DNA of 64,000 nucleotides, from contig NZ_JABTEZ010000006.1 of assembly GCF_015711605.1 (NCBI RefSeq), forward strand, positions 62,001-126,000. The letters are read 5' to 3'. The DNA is from Planomonospora sp. ID67723. Lineage in GTDB: Bacteria; Actinomycetota; Actinomycetes; Streptosporangiales; Streptosporangiaceae. Positions 53,115 through 62,158 of this stretch are shown in pieces (the stretch's first letter is position 1; each line of letters begins with the position of its first letter). The notes beneath the pieces were generated by a model. That model saw only the letters and a list, made by a program, of their open reading frames with translations, made no database searches and had not been told where the DNA came from. The translations under genes were made by a program, and so were the position numbers.

Positions 53115-54113
53115 GTGAACGAACCGGCCACGCCCATGCAGGCCAGGGTGGAGGCGGCGGGCCTCGCGCTCGCCCGGGACCCCGGTGCCGCGATCACCAC
53201 GCCCGCCGCGGCCGTTCCGCCCGTGTTGCGCCCGGGTGACACGGTCGCGGTGGTGGCCCCCTGCGGGCCGCCCGACCCGCTGAGGCTGGAGCGCGGCGTC
53301 CGCGTGCTGCGGGGGCTCGGCCTGAAGGTCGTCACCGGGGCGCACGTGCTGGAACGCGACCGCTACCTGGCCGGGTCCGACGCCGCGCGGGCGGCCGACC
53401 TGCAGGAGGCCTGGTGCGACCCGGCGGTGGCGGCCGTGCTGTGCGCGCGGGGCGGCTACGGCGCGACCCGGATCCTGAACCTGGTCGACTGGGACGCCAT
53501 GCGGGCGGCCGGAGTGAAGACCTTGGCGGGCTCCAGCGACGTCACCGCCCTGCACCGGGCGTTCGCCGTCGAGCTCGGCGTCATGACCTGGTTCGGCCCC
53601 ATGCCCGCCTGCGCCACGTTCAGCGACCCCGGCGGGCCCGAGCCTCGCACCTTCGAGCACTTCACCGCGGCCCTGTTCGCCGACGCCCCGCCCGTCACCG
53701 GCGACCGGGTGATCGCCGGAGGCGCCGCCGCGGCCCCCGTCACCGGGGGCAACCTGTCGCTGCTGGCCGCCCTGTGCGGCACGCCGTACCAGATGGACGC
53801 ACGAGGGCGGATCGTGCTGCTGGAGGACGTCGGCGAGGCGCCCTACCGGATCGACCGGATGCTCACCCAGTTGTTCCAGGCGGGCTCGCTGGACGGGGCG
53901 GCGGGGTTCGTGCTCGGCTCGTGGCTGGACTGCGGCGACCCCTACCCGGTGCTGGAGGAGCGGCTCGCGCCGCTCGGCGTGCCGGTGATCGCCGGGCTGC
54001 CGGTTGGGCACGGGATGCCGCAGCTCAGCCTGCCGTTAGGGGCACTTGGTGCTATTGATGCGGAATCGTGCTCTCTGGCCTGGTCAATCCACACTTCCGA
54101 GAGGGCAGTCTAG
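53115..54113 (+). CDS. LD-carboxypeptidase (S66 family)
   Basis: Serine peptidase of 332 residues of the LdcA/MccF group, which removes D-Ala from murein tetrapeptides or cleaves aminoacyl-nucleotide antibiotics. Catalytic Ser141 in LAGSSDVTAL, Glu in LLEDVGEAPYRIDRML (about 240) and His in GLPVGHGMPQLSLPLG (about 301) are all present; ARGGYGATRIL is also diagnostic. GTG 53115 is the longest start; ATG 53136 or GTG 53148-53150 region would leave room for a promoter in the very short divergent gap. No signal peptide, so cytoplasmic recycling is likely. Confidence 0.88.
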   Translation: MNEPATPMQARVEAAGLALARDPGAAITTPAAAVPPVLRPGDTVAVVAPCGPPDPLRLERGVRVLRGLGLKVVTGAHVLERDRYLAGSDAARAADLQEAWCDPAVAAVLCARGGYGATRILNLVDWDAMRAAGVKTLAGSSDVTALHRAFAVELGVMTWFGPMPACATFSDPGGPEPRTFEHFTAALFADAPPVTGDRVIAGGAAAAPVTGGNLSLLAALCGTPYQMDARGRIVLLEDVGEAPYRIDRMLTQLFQAGSLDGAAGFVLGSWLDCGDPYPVLEERLAPLGVPVIAGLPVGHGMPQLSLPLGALGAIDAESCSLAWSIHTSERAV

Positions 54114-54146
54114 AAAGGGGAGAAAACCGGCAGAGGGGATGCACGC

Positions 54147-55103
54147 GTGAGGCTGTTCCGGCGGCATCGCGACCGGCGGTCGGGGACCCCATCCGGGGCG
54201 CCGTCCGAGGCACCGCCGCGTGCGATCGAAGACGTCGACCTCGACTCGCTGCTCGGGCTCGTCGCCGACTCCCTCGGCTACACCTGCTCCTTCGCTCCCG
54301 ACGGCCGCACCCTCGTCCTGTCGGGCCCGCGTGAGGTGACCGTACGGCTGGCCGGGTTGCGCGCCGAGGCCGCCCGCCGCTCCCGCGAGGACTGGCCGAT
54401 GCTCGTCTCCGAGCACCTGTCGCACACCCTGATCACGGCGGACGAGCCGCTGGACGCCTGCGACCTGGCCCAGGTCCGGCCGTTGCTGCGCACCCGCGTC
54501 CAGCGTGACGACGACCTGGTCTCGGGCCACGTGGTCGGACGCCACCTCACCGCCGACCTGGTCGAGGTGCTCACGGTCGGGTACGGCGCCGCCGGGCGCC
54601 CGGTCCGCCCGGAGGAGGCCGGCTGCTGGCCGATCACCGCGGCCCAGGCCCTGGACCTGGCACTGGACAACGCCTGCCGGGACGAGCTGCTCTCGGTGGA
54701 CGCCGGCGACCTCGACGGGGTGGCGATCCTGAGGCTGACCGGCCCCACCTCCAGCGCCGCCGCACATCTGCGCCGCCTCGCCGACTACCTGCCGGTCCCC
54801 GACGACGGCGTTCTCGTCACCCTGCCCGACCCGCGGACCCTGATCGTCCACCCGGTTGAGGGCATCGGCGTCATCCGGGCGATCGAGCGGCTGCGGCTGC
54901 TGGCCCAGCGGGAGTTCGATCGCGGCACCGATCCGCTCAGCTCCCAGGTCTACTGGTGGCACGGAGGCCGGCTCGCCCTGATCAGGGCCGACCTGGTCAA
55001 CCAGGAGGGGCAGACCCGGCTGGTCGTGTCCCCGCCCCCGGAGTTCGCCCGCGTTCTCGCCGCCCTGGCCGGCCGCCTCGGCGGAGGGGCTCCGGGGAGC
55101 TGA
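54147..55103 (+). CDS. hypothetical protein, weakly DUF1444/YtpQ-like
   Basis: Protein of 318 residues that I do not firmly recognise. After a basic, disordered start (RLFRRHRDRRSG) come two alpha/beta modules; LAQVRPLLRTRVQRDDDLVS and the ITAAQALDLALDNACRDELL segment resemble DUF1444 proteins, and YLPVPDDGVLVTLPDPRTLI follows. No signal peptide or membrane helix, no catalytic motif. GTG 54147, 33 nt after the LD-carboxypeptidase stop, so possibly co-transcribed. Confidence 0.6.
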   Translation: MRLFRRHRDRRSGTPSGAPSEAPPRAIEDVDLDSLLGLVADSLGYTCSFAPDGRTLVLSGPREVTVRLAGLRAEAARRSREDWPMLVSEHLSHTLITADEPLDACDLAQVRPLLRTRVQRDDDLVSGHVVGRHLTADLVEVLTVGYGAAGRPVRPEEAGCWPITAAQALDLALDNACRDELLSVDAGDLDGVAILRLTGPTSSAAAHLRRLADYLPVPDDGVLVTLPDPRTLIVHPVEGIGVIRAIERLRLLAQREFDRGTDPLSSQVYWWHGGRLALIRADLVNQEGQTRLVVSPPPEFARVLAALAGRLGGGAPGS

Positions 55104-55279
55104 GGGTTCCGGAGCCGGGGAAATCACGAGTTCTCCGCAGATCGTAGGAAGATGGTCTCCTGCTCCGAATCCGTGCCGACAGTCCTTTCGCATACCCTGG
55201 ATCGTTCCCGGGTGCCCGCCCGCGAGGGAATGCGGTGGTGGTGCGGGGTGATCGGGTTCGCATCGACGAGGAGTGAGAA

Positions 55280-57814
55280 ATGGCGCAGTGGTGCCTCGGT
55301 GTCGACCTCGGGACGAGTTTCTCCGCCGGGGTGATAGCAGCCGAGGGGCGCTTCGACATCCTTGAGGTGGAGGGGGAACGGCGCATCCCCTCCGCCGTCA
55401 TGCTGGACGAGCGCGGGACGCTGGTGGCCGGCAGGGTGGCCCAGCGGGGGATCGGCATCAGCCCCGAGCGCGTCGAGCGCAACCCCAAACGCTACGTCGG
55501 CCGTGGCCGCATGCTGCTCGGCGGGGTCCCGGTGGACGTCACCGACGCCATGGCGGCGCTGCTGGAGCTGTTCGTGAGCGAGGGCCGGCGGCGCTTCGAC
55601 GGGGCCGCGCCCGACTGCATCGCGCTGACCCACCCGGTCGCCTGGAGCGCCGAGCGCAAGGCGGTGCTGGTGGCGGCCGCGAAGAAGGTGGTACGCGGCG
55701 TGCGGATCGTGCTCATCGACGAGCCCGTGGCCTCGGCCCGCTACTTCGCCTCCTCCGGGCGGGTGGCCCCGGGATCCCACCTGGCCGTCTACGACCTCGG
55801 CGGCGGCACGTTCGACGCCGCCGTGCTCACCGTGGACGGCAGTGACTTCAAGGTCGTCGGTGAGCCGGGCGGACACGACGAGATCGGCGGCGAGAGCTTC
55901 GACGAGCAGGTCTTCGCGTTCCTCGGGACGCAGATCGAGCGGCTCGACGCCGAGTGGTGGCAGCAGGTCACCACCAGCGCGGAACGGCGGTACCTGAGCT
56001 ACGCCGCCGACCTGTTCAAGATGGCCCGGGAGGCGAAGGAGGCCCTGTCGAAGTTCGACACCTCCTCCCACTACGTGGTCGGCATCAACGAGGATGTGCA
56101 CATCAGCAGGGCCGACCTGGAGGGGCTCATCGGCGAGGAGATCGTCAAGACGGTCGACATCCTGGACGAGACCATCCGCGGTGCCGGGATCCGGGGCGAC
56201 GAACTGGGCGCGGTCTTCATGACCGGGGGCGCCAGCAGGATGCCGCTGGTCCAGCAGGTCGTGCGCGATCGCCACGGGGAGCTGGTCCGCACCTACGACG
56301 ACCCGAAGATCGTCGTCGCCTACGGCGCCGCGCAGCTCGCCTGGAAGCTCAAGGTCGAGAGGCCCGACACCACCGGCCCGCGGGCGACGGGCGGGGTGGC
56401 GCTGGCCGTGACCGGGCGGACCGGCCAGACCGGGGGGCACCAGGCCGTCCCGGGCCCGACCGGGGGCCAGCAGGCCGTCCCAGGCTCCAGCGGCGGCCAG
56501 CAGGCCTTCACCGGTCCCAGCGGCGGCCAGACCGGTGGACATCACCTCCCCGCCGGTACGGCTCCCGCTCCGGGCGGCCCCACCGCCAAGGGGATCGAGA
56601 AGGTGATGGACGGCGTGCTGGAGGCGAGCGTCGAGGGCGGCCGGGTCTTCGTGCACCAGGCGTTCGAGAACGGCCACTTCCTGCGCAGGCTCGACGGGCT
56701 CGGTGGCCGCCACGACCGCGAGTTCGCCTTCGGCCGGCTGGTGGAGTGGGCCGCCTCGAGCGAGGGAGTCGTCACGGTGGAGCAGGTCGGCCCGGCGCAG
56801 ACGCTGGCCCGCACGCTCACCCCGGAGCTGGCCGTGCGCTCCACGCACCCGCTGCAGATGTGGGGGAACCCCACCGTGCTGGCCCACGGTCCCACGGCCT
56901 GGGTCTTCTACCAGCCCGGACAGGTCCTCTCGGTCGACGGCACGATGGGGCTGCCCTGGGGGGAGACCGGCCACCTGGCGATGATCGAGCTCGACCTGGG
57001 CGGGGGGTTCTTCTTCCAGGAGCCCCGGCCCCGCGACCTGGGCGCCTACGCCCAGTGGTTCGTGAACGAGGACAACCGGTCCCGGCGGTTGCTGGACCAG
57101 GAGGGACCCGGCGGCACCGAGCCGTCGCCCTCGGTCGGGGCGCCGGGCTGCACCGTGGTGCTCGGGCAGTTCAGCAGCACCAAGCCGCTCTTCGCCAACC
57201 AGCACCAGAACTTCAGGCCGTGGCAGGTACTGTGCCTGATCGACCCGGGCGGCATCGTGCGCCCGACGGTGCGCGATGCCGGGCAGAGCTGGCTGCACCA
57301 GGTCGTCCTGCACAAGGGCAGGTGGTTCACGGCCAGCTCGGCGGGGCTGGAGGCCGACACCGCGGACGGCCGGACCGTGCCGGTCCTGCCGCGCCCGCGG
57401 GCCGGCGCGCTGCGCTGGTTCCCGGCCGGCAACCAGATCTACGCGGTCGGCACCGACCAGGTGAGCCCCGCCAGGGGCTGGTCGGTCGGGGTCTTCGACG
57501 AGCGCTCCCACTCGGTGGCCTTCCTGATGGGCAAGCAGTCGGCCACCCTCTCGGGTCACCTCACCTCCCGGTACCGCTGGGAGCGCCCGCGGATGGTCGC
57601 CGACGGCGACTCCATGTGGATGACGATGCGGGACGCCGGCCGCAGCAGGCTCCTGCACGTCACCCCAGCCGGAGCGCGGGAGGTGCACCGCACCTCGGGG
57701 ACGTTCGAGCCGGTCGCCCGGGTCGCCACCGGCCTGCTCTGCCTGCACAACCCCGACGACGCCACGGGAACCGCGCGCGACCAGCCCGCCGCCCTGGTGC
57801 ACCTGCCGCTGTAG
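55280..57814 (+). CDS. Hsp70-type ATPase with novel C-terminal domain
   Basis: 844-residue protein. Residues 1-355 are a complete Hsp70/actin-fold ATPase: phosphate-1 GVDLGTSFSAG (7-17), connect-1 IDEPVASARYF, phosphate-2 VYDLGGGTFDAAVL (170-183) and adenosine motif FMTGGASRMPLVQQVV (314-329). There is no Hsp70 substrate-binding domain. A Gly/Gln/Pro linker (about 361-435) contains four GGxQAxxG-type repeats, and residues ~436-844 form an unrecognised domain of recurring W/F-strand blocks suggestive of a beta-propeller. ATG 55280 follows GAGGAGTGAG. It converges on a cluster with two dynamin-like GTPases; Hsp70-like/dynamin neighbourhoods recur in actinobacteria, so a joint membrane-remodelling role is plausible (inference). 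Confidence 0.82.
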   Translation: MAQWCLGVDLGTSFSAGVIAAEGRFDILEVEGERRIPSAVMLDERGTLVAGRVAQRGIGISPERVERNPKRYVGRGRMLLGGVPVDVTDAMAALLELFVSEGRRRFDGAAPDCIALTHPVAWSAERKAVLVAAAKKVVRGVRIVLIDEPVASARYFASSGRVAPGSHLAVYDLGGGTFDAAVLTVDGSDFKVVGEPGGHDEIGGESFDEQVFAFLGTQIERLDAEWWQQVTTSAERRYLSYAADLFKMAREAKEALSKFDTSSHYVVGINEDVHISRADLEGLIGEEIVKTVDILDETIRGAGIRGDELGAVFMTGGASRMPLVQQVVRDRHGELVRTYDDPKIVVAYGAAQLAWKLKVERPDTTGPRATGGVALAVTGRTGQTGGHQAVPGPTGGQQAVPGSSGGQQAFTGPSGGQTGGHHLPAGTAPAPGGPTAKGIEKVMDGVLEASVEGGRVFVHQAFENGHFLRRLDGLGGRHDREFAFGRLVEWAASSEGVVTVEQVGPAQTLARTLTPELAVRSTHPLQMWGNPTVLAHGPTAWVFYQPGQVLSVDGTMGLPWGETGHLAMIELDLGGGFFFQEPRPRDLGAYAQWFVNEDNRSRRLLDQEGPGGTEPSPSVGAPGCTVVLGQFSSTKPLFANQHQNFRPWQVLCLIDPGGIVRPTVRDAGQSWLHQVVLHKGRWFTASSAGLEADTADGRTVPVLPRPRAGALRWFPAGNQIYAVGTDQVSPARGWSVGVFDERSHSVAFLMGKQSATLSGHLTSRYRWERPRMVADGDSMWMTMRDAGRSRLLHVTPAGAREVHRTSGTFEPVARVATGLLCLHNPDDATGTARDQPAALVHLPL

Positions 57815-57849
57815 GAAGGCCCGCCGCGGTGACGAACACCTCGGCGGGT

Positions 57850-58815
57850 TCACCCGTCGCCCGCCGCCGTTCGACGCGCGGCCGAAAGCCAGGGCCGCCA
57901 CACGTCCTCGTGGGCACGGACCCAGTATTCGGCGGCCTTCTCCGGGGACATGCGCTTGCTGGCGATCCACGCGGCGACCATGTCCTGGTCGGCGTTGGTC
58001 CAGCGGAACTCGCGCAGCAGGTGGTACGCGGGGCCGCCGCCGTCGGCGAAGGCGCGGCTGAACAGCTTGTTGAGCCGGTAGGTGGGATAGTCGCACGCGA
58101 CGGCCGCCGGGTCGGCGTCGCACCCGGCACGGTGGGCCGGCAGCTTGATCTTCTGGAACTGCAGGCGCCAGGTCAGCCACTGGGGCTCGTAGAAGTAGAA
58201 CAGCATGGGTTCGCGCCGGGCGTACAGCTGCCGGACCCTGTCGATCTCAGAGGTCTCGGAACCGGCGAACACGACGGTGTAGTTCAGCCCGAGGTTCTTG
58301 ATCAGCGCCTGCTCGTGCGTGACGTATGTCGGGGAGGCGGCGAGGAGCCGCCCCCGGCCGCCGCTCTCCGGAGCCGCGAACAGGTGGGCGTAGCGGTTGA
58401 GATTGCGCCAGTCGGTGATGTCGGGGTACTGCTCGACGAGGTAGTCGGGCACGTACCAGCCGATGGTGCCGGTGTTCCCGGTGGGACCGCCGTCGATCAC
58501 CGTCGCGCGCTGACGGATGTAGCGCGCCGCCCAGTCGTCGTGGCCCCAGTTCTCCACGAGGGCGTCGATGGAGCCCGCGTCCAGGGCCCGCCATCCCTGC
58601 TCCTCGTCCAGGGGCACCAGTTCCACGCGGTAGCCGAGCCCGTGTTGCAGCAGATGTTTCACGACATGGGCGTTGGCGTGGTAGCCGACCCAGGAGTGCA
58701 GGCCGATGCGCACCGTGGGACGGTCCCGCCGCCCGGCAGAGGTGTCGGAGGGGAGCGTCAAGCCCGCGCACAGCAGCACGCTGATCAGTCCCAGCGATCC
58801 CAGGAAGCGCTTCAT
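57850..58815 (-). CDS. glycine-betaine/choline-type (OpuAC) binding protein
   Basis: Exported substrate-binding protein of 321 residues: Sec signal (about 1-27, MKRFLGSLGLISVLLCAG; no proper lipobox) then an OpuAC/ProX-like fold, VRIGLHSWVGYHANAHVVKH (35-54), LDAGSIDALVENWGHDDW, and aromatic residues (WGHDDW, FYFYEPQWLTW) of the type that cage quaternary ammonium ligands. No permease or ATPase accompanies it. Its ATG overlaps the stop of the diguanylate-cyclase gene (ATGA), so it is more likely a sensor subunit for that protein than a transport component (inference). Confidence 0.8.
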   Translation of the reverse strand: MKRFLGSLGLISVLLCAGLTLPSDTSAGRRDRPTVRIGLHSWVGYHANAHVVKHLLQHGLGYRVELVPLDEEQGWRALDAGSIDALVENWGHDDWAARYIRQRATVIDGGPTGNTGTIGWYVPDYLVEQYPDITDWRNLNRYAHLFAAPESGGRGRLLAASPTYVTHEQALIKNLGLNYTVVFAGSETSEIDRVRQLYARREPMLFYFYEPQWLTWRLQFQKIKLPAHRAGCDADPAAVACDYPTYRLNKLFSRAFADGGGPAYHLLREFRWTNADQDMVAAWIASKRMSPEKAAEYWVRAHEDVWRPWLSAARRTAAGDG

Positions 58816-60050
58816 GCCGGTATCTCCTGCCGGCCGTCCGGGACCGGCAGCCGAACGGAGCCGTCCTCGTCGTGCGGGCCGTCCCCGCCGGTCACGTCGG
58901 GGTCGTGCAGCACGATGCCGCCCCGCTTGGCCCGATACATCGCCGTATCGGCGCAGCGCATCCAGGCGTCGACGGTGTCGCCGTGCTCCGGATAGAGCGC
59001 TATGCCGAAGCTGGCGTGCACCGGCAGCGTGTGGGCGCCGACCTGCACCGGCTGCGTCAGCCGGGCGCGGATGCGCTCCACCAGGCGCACCGCCACATCC
59101 GCGTCGGGCACGTTGGGCAGCAGGAGCCCGAACTCGTCACCGCCCAGCCTGGCCACCGTGTCGCTGCCGCGCAGCCCCGCCGACAGGCGTTGCGCGACGG
59201 CCTGCAACAGCTCGTCACCGACAGGATGGCCGAAGGTGTCGTTGACCTGCTTGAAATAGTCCAGGTCCACCAGCACGACCGCTCCGTGCTCCTCCAGCGC
59301 CGCCCGCCTGCGGGCGTGCTCGGCCTTCTGCAGGAAGAGCTTGCGGTTGGCCAGGCCGGTCAGGGGGTCGTGCAGGGAGGCGTGCTCGTGCTGCCGGGCG
59401 TGGCGGCGCAGCTTCCGGTTGGTCCACCAGGCGATGGCGATCAGCACCACGTACAGGCCGACCAGGCCGGGGCCCAGGCGCCAGTACGCGTGCTGGAGCC
59501 GCTCCTGCGCCTGCGCGGCGATGGCGTCGTAGGGCAGGTACAGCTCCAGTGTCCCGATCACCCTGTCGCCGGCGATCGAACGCACGGGCCGGGCCACCCA
59601 GATCATGCCGGGCGCGCCGGAGCGGGCCAGCGGATCGCCGAGAACGGAGACGCGGGTGTGTCCCGCCGCCGCGGCGGCCAGGCCGTCGGCGTCGGACGGC
59701 GCCGCATGGGGCGACTCGCTGTCCGAGATCACCACGCGCCCGGTGAGATCGCGCAGCAGCAGCCGGGCCACCGACCCGTGGAAGACCGCCGCCCGGATCG
59801 CCGCGCGCATCCGCTGCCGCTCCGCGGCGGACAGGGCGAGATCGTCGGTGGTGATCGCCGGTGAGATCACCATGTCCTGGATGAGGTCCGCCTGGGCGCG
59901 CCCGCGCTGCAGCCCTTCCGTCACCGCGTCCTCGGTGTGGCCGCGTACCAGCATCACGCCCAGCAGGATCACCGGCACGAGACTCACCACCGCGAACGCC
60001 GCGAACAGGCGTGAGCCCGTCCCGGCAGCTCGCATGGTGGCGGATCGCAT
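58812..60050 (-). CDS. membrane diguanylate cyclase (GGDEF)
   Basis: Makes cyclic di-GMP from two GTP. The 412-residue protein has TM1 (about 14-35), an extracytoplasmic sensor domain of ~150 residues, TM2 (about 193-211), a short coil and a GGDEF domain with intact active site RLGGDEFG (303-307) and the product-inhibition site RGSD (294-297) at the correct 5-residue spacing. ATG 60050 gives the expected N-terminus; GAGAGAGG lies close upstream. It is followed, with 4-nt overlap, by the betaine-type binding protein that may feed its sensor domain. Confidence 0.9.
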   Translation of the reverse strand: MRSATMRAAGTGSRLFAAFAVVSLVPVILLGVMLVRGHTEDAVTEGLQRGRAQADLIQDMVISPAITTDDLALSAAERQRMRAAIRAAVFHGSVARLLLRDLTGRVVISDSESPHAAPSDADGLAAAAAGHTRVSVLGDPLARSGAPGMIWVARPVRSIAGDRVIGTLELYLPYDAIAAQAQERLQHAYWRLGPGLVGLYVVLIAIAWWTNRKLRRHARQHEHASLHDPLTGLANRKLFLQKAEHARRRAALEEHGAVVLVDLDYFKQVNDTFGHPVGDELLQAVAQRLSAGLRGSDTVARLGGDEFGLLLPNVPDADVAVRLVERIRARLTQPVQVGAHTLPVHASFGIALYPEHGDTVDAWMRCADTAMYRAKRGGIVLHDPDVTGGDGPHDEDGSVRLPVPDGRQEIPA

Positions 60051-60135
60051 GCCTCTCTCTCGGCACGGGAGCCGACGGTCTGAGACTTTTCTCACGTCTC
60101 CGAGGCCGGAAAGCGCAATCACGGCGCCGGAGGGC

Positions 60136-60175
60136 GGTGACGGCCTCGCGTATCGCGGCCGCGAGGCCGTTCACC
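60136..60175. terminator. terminator downstream of the dynamin gene
   Basis: GGTGACGGCCTCGCG pairs with CGCGAGGCCGTTCACC: 15 bp with a single bulge and a 9-nt loop, between the dynamin stop and the diguanylate cyclase start. Confidence 0.75.
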
Positions 60176-60179
60176 CGGG

Positions 60180-60235
60180 GATCGCCGGCGGCGGGGGCGG
60201 CGCACCGGTTCCCGGTGACGCGGCCGCCGGCGATC
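60180..60235. terminator. second, branched hairpin after the dynamin gene
   Basis: GATCGCCGGCGGC (60180-60192) and its exact complement (60223-60235) enclose a smaller CACCGG/CCGGTG hairpin (60203-60217), 15 nt from the dynamin stop codon. With the previous element it makes a double terminator. Confidence 0.7.
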
Positions 60236-60250
60236 GGGCCGGGGCAGGCC

Positions 60251-62158
60251 CTAGACGCCGCCGCCCAGGGCGGCCACTGCGGTCGCGAGCTCCTTGCGCA
60301 GTTCGTGACCGCGCTTGGTGAGGGTGTCGATCGCGGTGATCCGGTCCTGCCCGGACTGCCGCGCCTTGCGGCGGTCCTCCGCCGAGCGCGCGGAGGCGGC
60401 CTTCAGCTCGGCGCGCCGGCTCTCCAGCTCCTTGCGCCGCCGCATGAGGCTCTCGTCCGCGACCTGCTCGACGTTGACCCGCCAGGTGGCGACCATCCGC
60501 TCCAGGTCGAGCGTCATCTCCCGGGAGACCAGCGAGAACTGGTCCCGCAGCGCGCTGCGCAGCGCCGCCTGGTTGCGCTGCACCTTCTCCATCGAGCGGC
60601 GCCCCATGAAGATGGCCGCGCCGATCGCCGGGGCGACCAGGATGAAGCCCACCGGGCCGAGCAGGGTCGCGGCGAAACCGCCCAGGGAGAGGCCGATCGA
60701 GGCCGACGGCAGCACGTCGCGGACCATGTCCACGCTCTCCGGGGCGCCCGCGGCCATGTCGCCCCGTACCTGGACCTGCGAGAGGTTGGGCAGCATCCGC
60801 CGGTCGGCCTCCAGGTCCACCGGGTCGAGGCCGAGGTCGCGGGCGAAGGCGTCCAGTGTGGTGCGCGAGAGCATCTCCACGTCGTAGACGATCTGCGACC
60901 AGATGGCCTCCAGCGAGCGCTGCACGCTCAGCGGCAGCTCCGCCATGTACCGGTCGATCTGCTCCTGCTTCTTCAGCGTGGAGATCGCGTTCTCGTACGG
61001 CTGGCGGACCTCGGCCACCCGTGCCGCCACGATGCCCGCCACCTCGCGGCCGAGGAAGGTGTTGGCCACCGCGCCCGCCCGGCGCTTGGCGGCCAGTTCG
61101 GTGAGCCGCTCCAGCCCGGCCTCCACCTCGGCGAGCCGGGCGGTGATATCGCCCTCGTCGTCGGAGCCCACGGCCACGTCGTCCTTGGCCCCGGTCGCCA
61201 GAGAACCCAGCACCGAGAGCGCGGCGGCGACCACGGTGGCACCCCGGGCGGAGTCGCGGCCCTCGGCGAACCCGCGCAGGTGCCGCTCCAGCACGTCCAT
61301 GCCGCTGCGCGCCCGCAGCGCGTCGGCGCGCTCCTGCCGTCCCTCCCGGCGCTTGGCCTCGGCGGCCTCGGCGAGCTTGGAGCTCACCGGGATCCACGGA
61401 GCCGACAGCAGCGGGTTCAGCGTCACCGCCCGGGCGGGGTTCTCCGCGACCGCCTCGTTGACGAAGGTCCGCAGCCGGGCCTGGTTCTCCTCCATCAGGC
61501 TCCGCCAGTTGGCCGAGTCCTCGACCTTGGTCAGCACGAACGCGATCGCCTGTACCCGCTCGGCCGCCTCGGCCAGGAACTCCAGCTCGTGGCGGAGCAC
61601 GGGCTGGTCCTGCGCGCTGAGCGTGAACAGCAGGGCGTCGGCCCGCTGGAGCATGGCGACGGTCACCTGGCGGTGGCCGACGGTGAGGCTGTCCACCCCG
61701 GGGGTGTCGAGCAGCCGCAGGCCGTCGAGGAGGGGGTTGTCGAGGGTGATGTCCACGCTGACCACGTCGCGGCGCTTTCCGGCGTCACCGCGCATCGAGG
61801 CGTAGTCGGGGATCGACTCGATGGTGATCGGGGTCTGGACGGGCCCGTTCTCGGTGCTGCGGTGCACGACGGCGGCCAGCTTGGGGCCGCGGCGCAGCGA
61901 AAGGAAGCAGTTGGTGGCGACGTCGGCGTCGACCGGGACCAGGTCGGGATGGCCGACCAGGGTGTTGAGCAGGCGGCTCTTACCCCGCTTCTGCGCACCG
62001 GCGACCACGATGTCGGTGCACTCGTCCTTCCACCGGGCCGCGCAGGCGGCAAGCACCTCGGCCAGGTCCGCCCGGCCGCACCGGCTCGCCAGCGAGTGGA
62101 CCTCGTTGGCGTAGCGCAGCAACCGGGCCACCGGGCCGTTCTGGTCGGGGGTCGTCAT
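60251..62158 (-). CDS. dynamin-like GTPase (IniC/IniA type)
   Basis: Bacterial dynamin-like protein of 635 residues, expected to bind and reshape the inner face of the cell membrane. GTPase motifs: G1 GAQKRGKS (54-61), G3 LLDTPGVDS (149-157), G4 LTKVED (209-214). A long helical stalk follows, then a hydrophobic hairpin SIGLSLGGFAATLLGPVGFI...AAIFMG (about 487-518) as membrane paddle and a charged coiled-coil tail (about 520-620, rich in RRxELESRR). ATG 62158. Its partner dynamin lies just upstream on the same strand, as with mycobacterial iniA/iniC. Confidence 0.87.
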   Translation of the reverse strand: MTTPDQNGPVARLLRYANEVHSLASRCGRADLAEVLAACAARWKDECTDIVVAGAQKRGKSRLLNTLVGHPDLVPVDADVATNCFLSLRRGPKLAAVVHRSTENGPVQTPITIESIPDYASMRGDAGKRRDVVSVDITLDNPLLDGLRLLDTPGVDSLTVGHRQVTVAMLQRADALLFTLSAQDQPVLRHELEFLAEAAERVQAIAFVLTKVEDSANWRSLMEENQARLRTFVNEAVAENPARAVTLNPLLSAPWIPVSSKLAEAAEAKRREGRQERADALRARSGMDVLERHLRGFAEGRDSARGATVVAAALSVLGSLATGAKDDVAVGSDDEGDITARLAEVEAGLERLTELAAKRRAGAVANTFLGREVAGIVAARVAEVRQPYENAISTLKKQEQIDRYMAELPLSVQRSLEAIWSQIVYDVEMLSRTTLDAFARDLGLDPVDLEADRRMLPNLSQVQVRGDMAAGAPESVDMVRDVLPSASIGLSLGGFAATLLGPVGFILVAPAIGAAIFMGRRSMEKVQRNQAALRSALRDQFSLVSREMTLDLERMVATWRVNVEQVADESLMRRRKELESRRAELKAASARSAEDRRKARQSGQDRITAIDTLTKRGHELRKELATAVAALGGGV

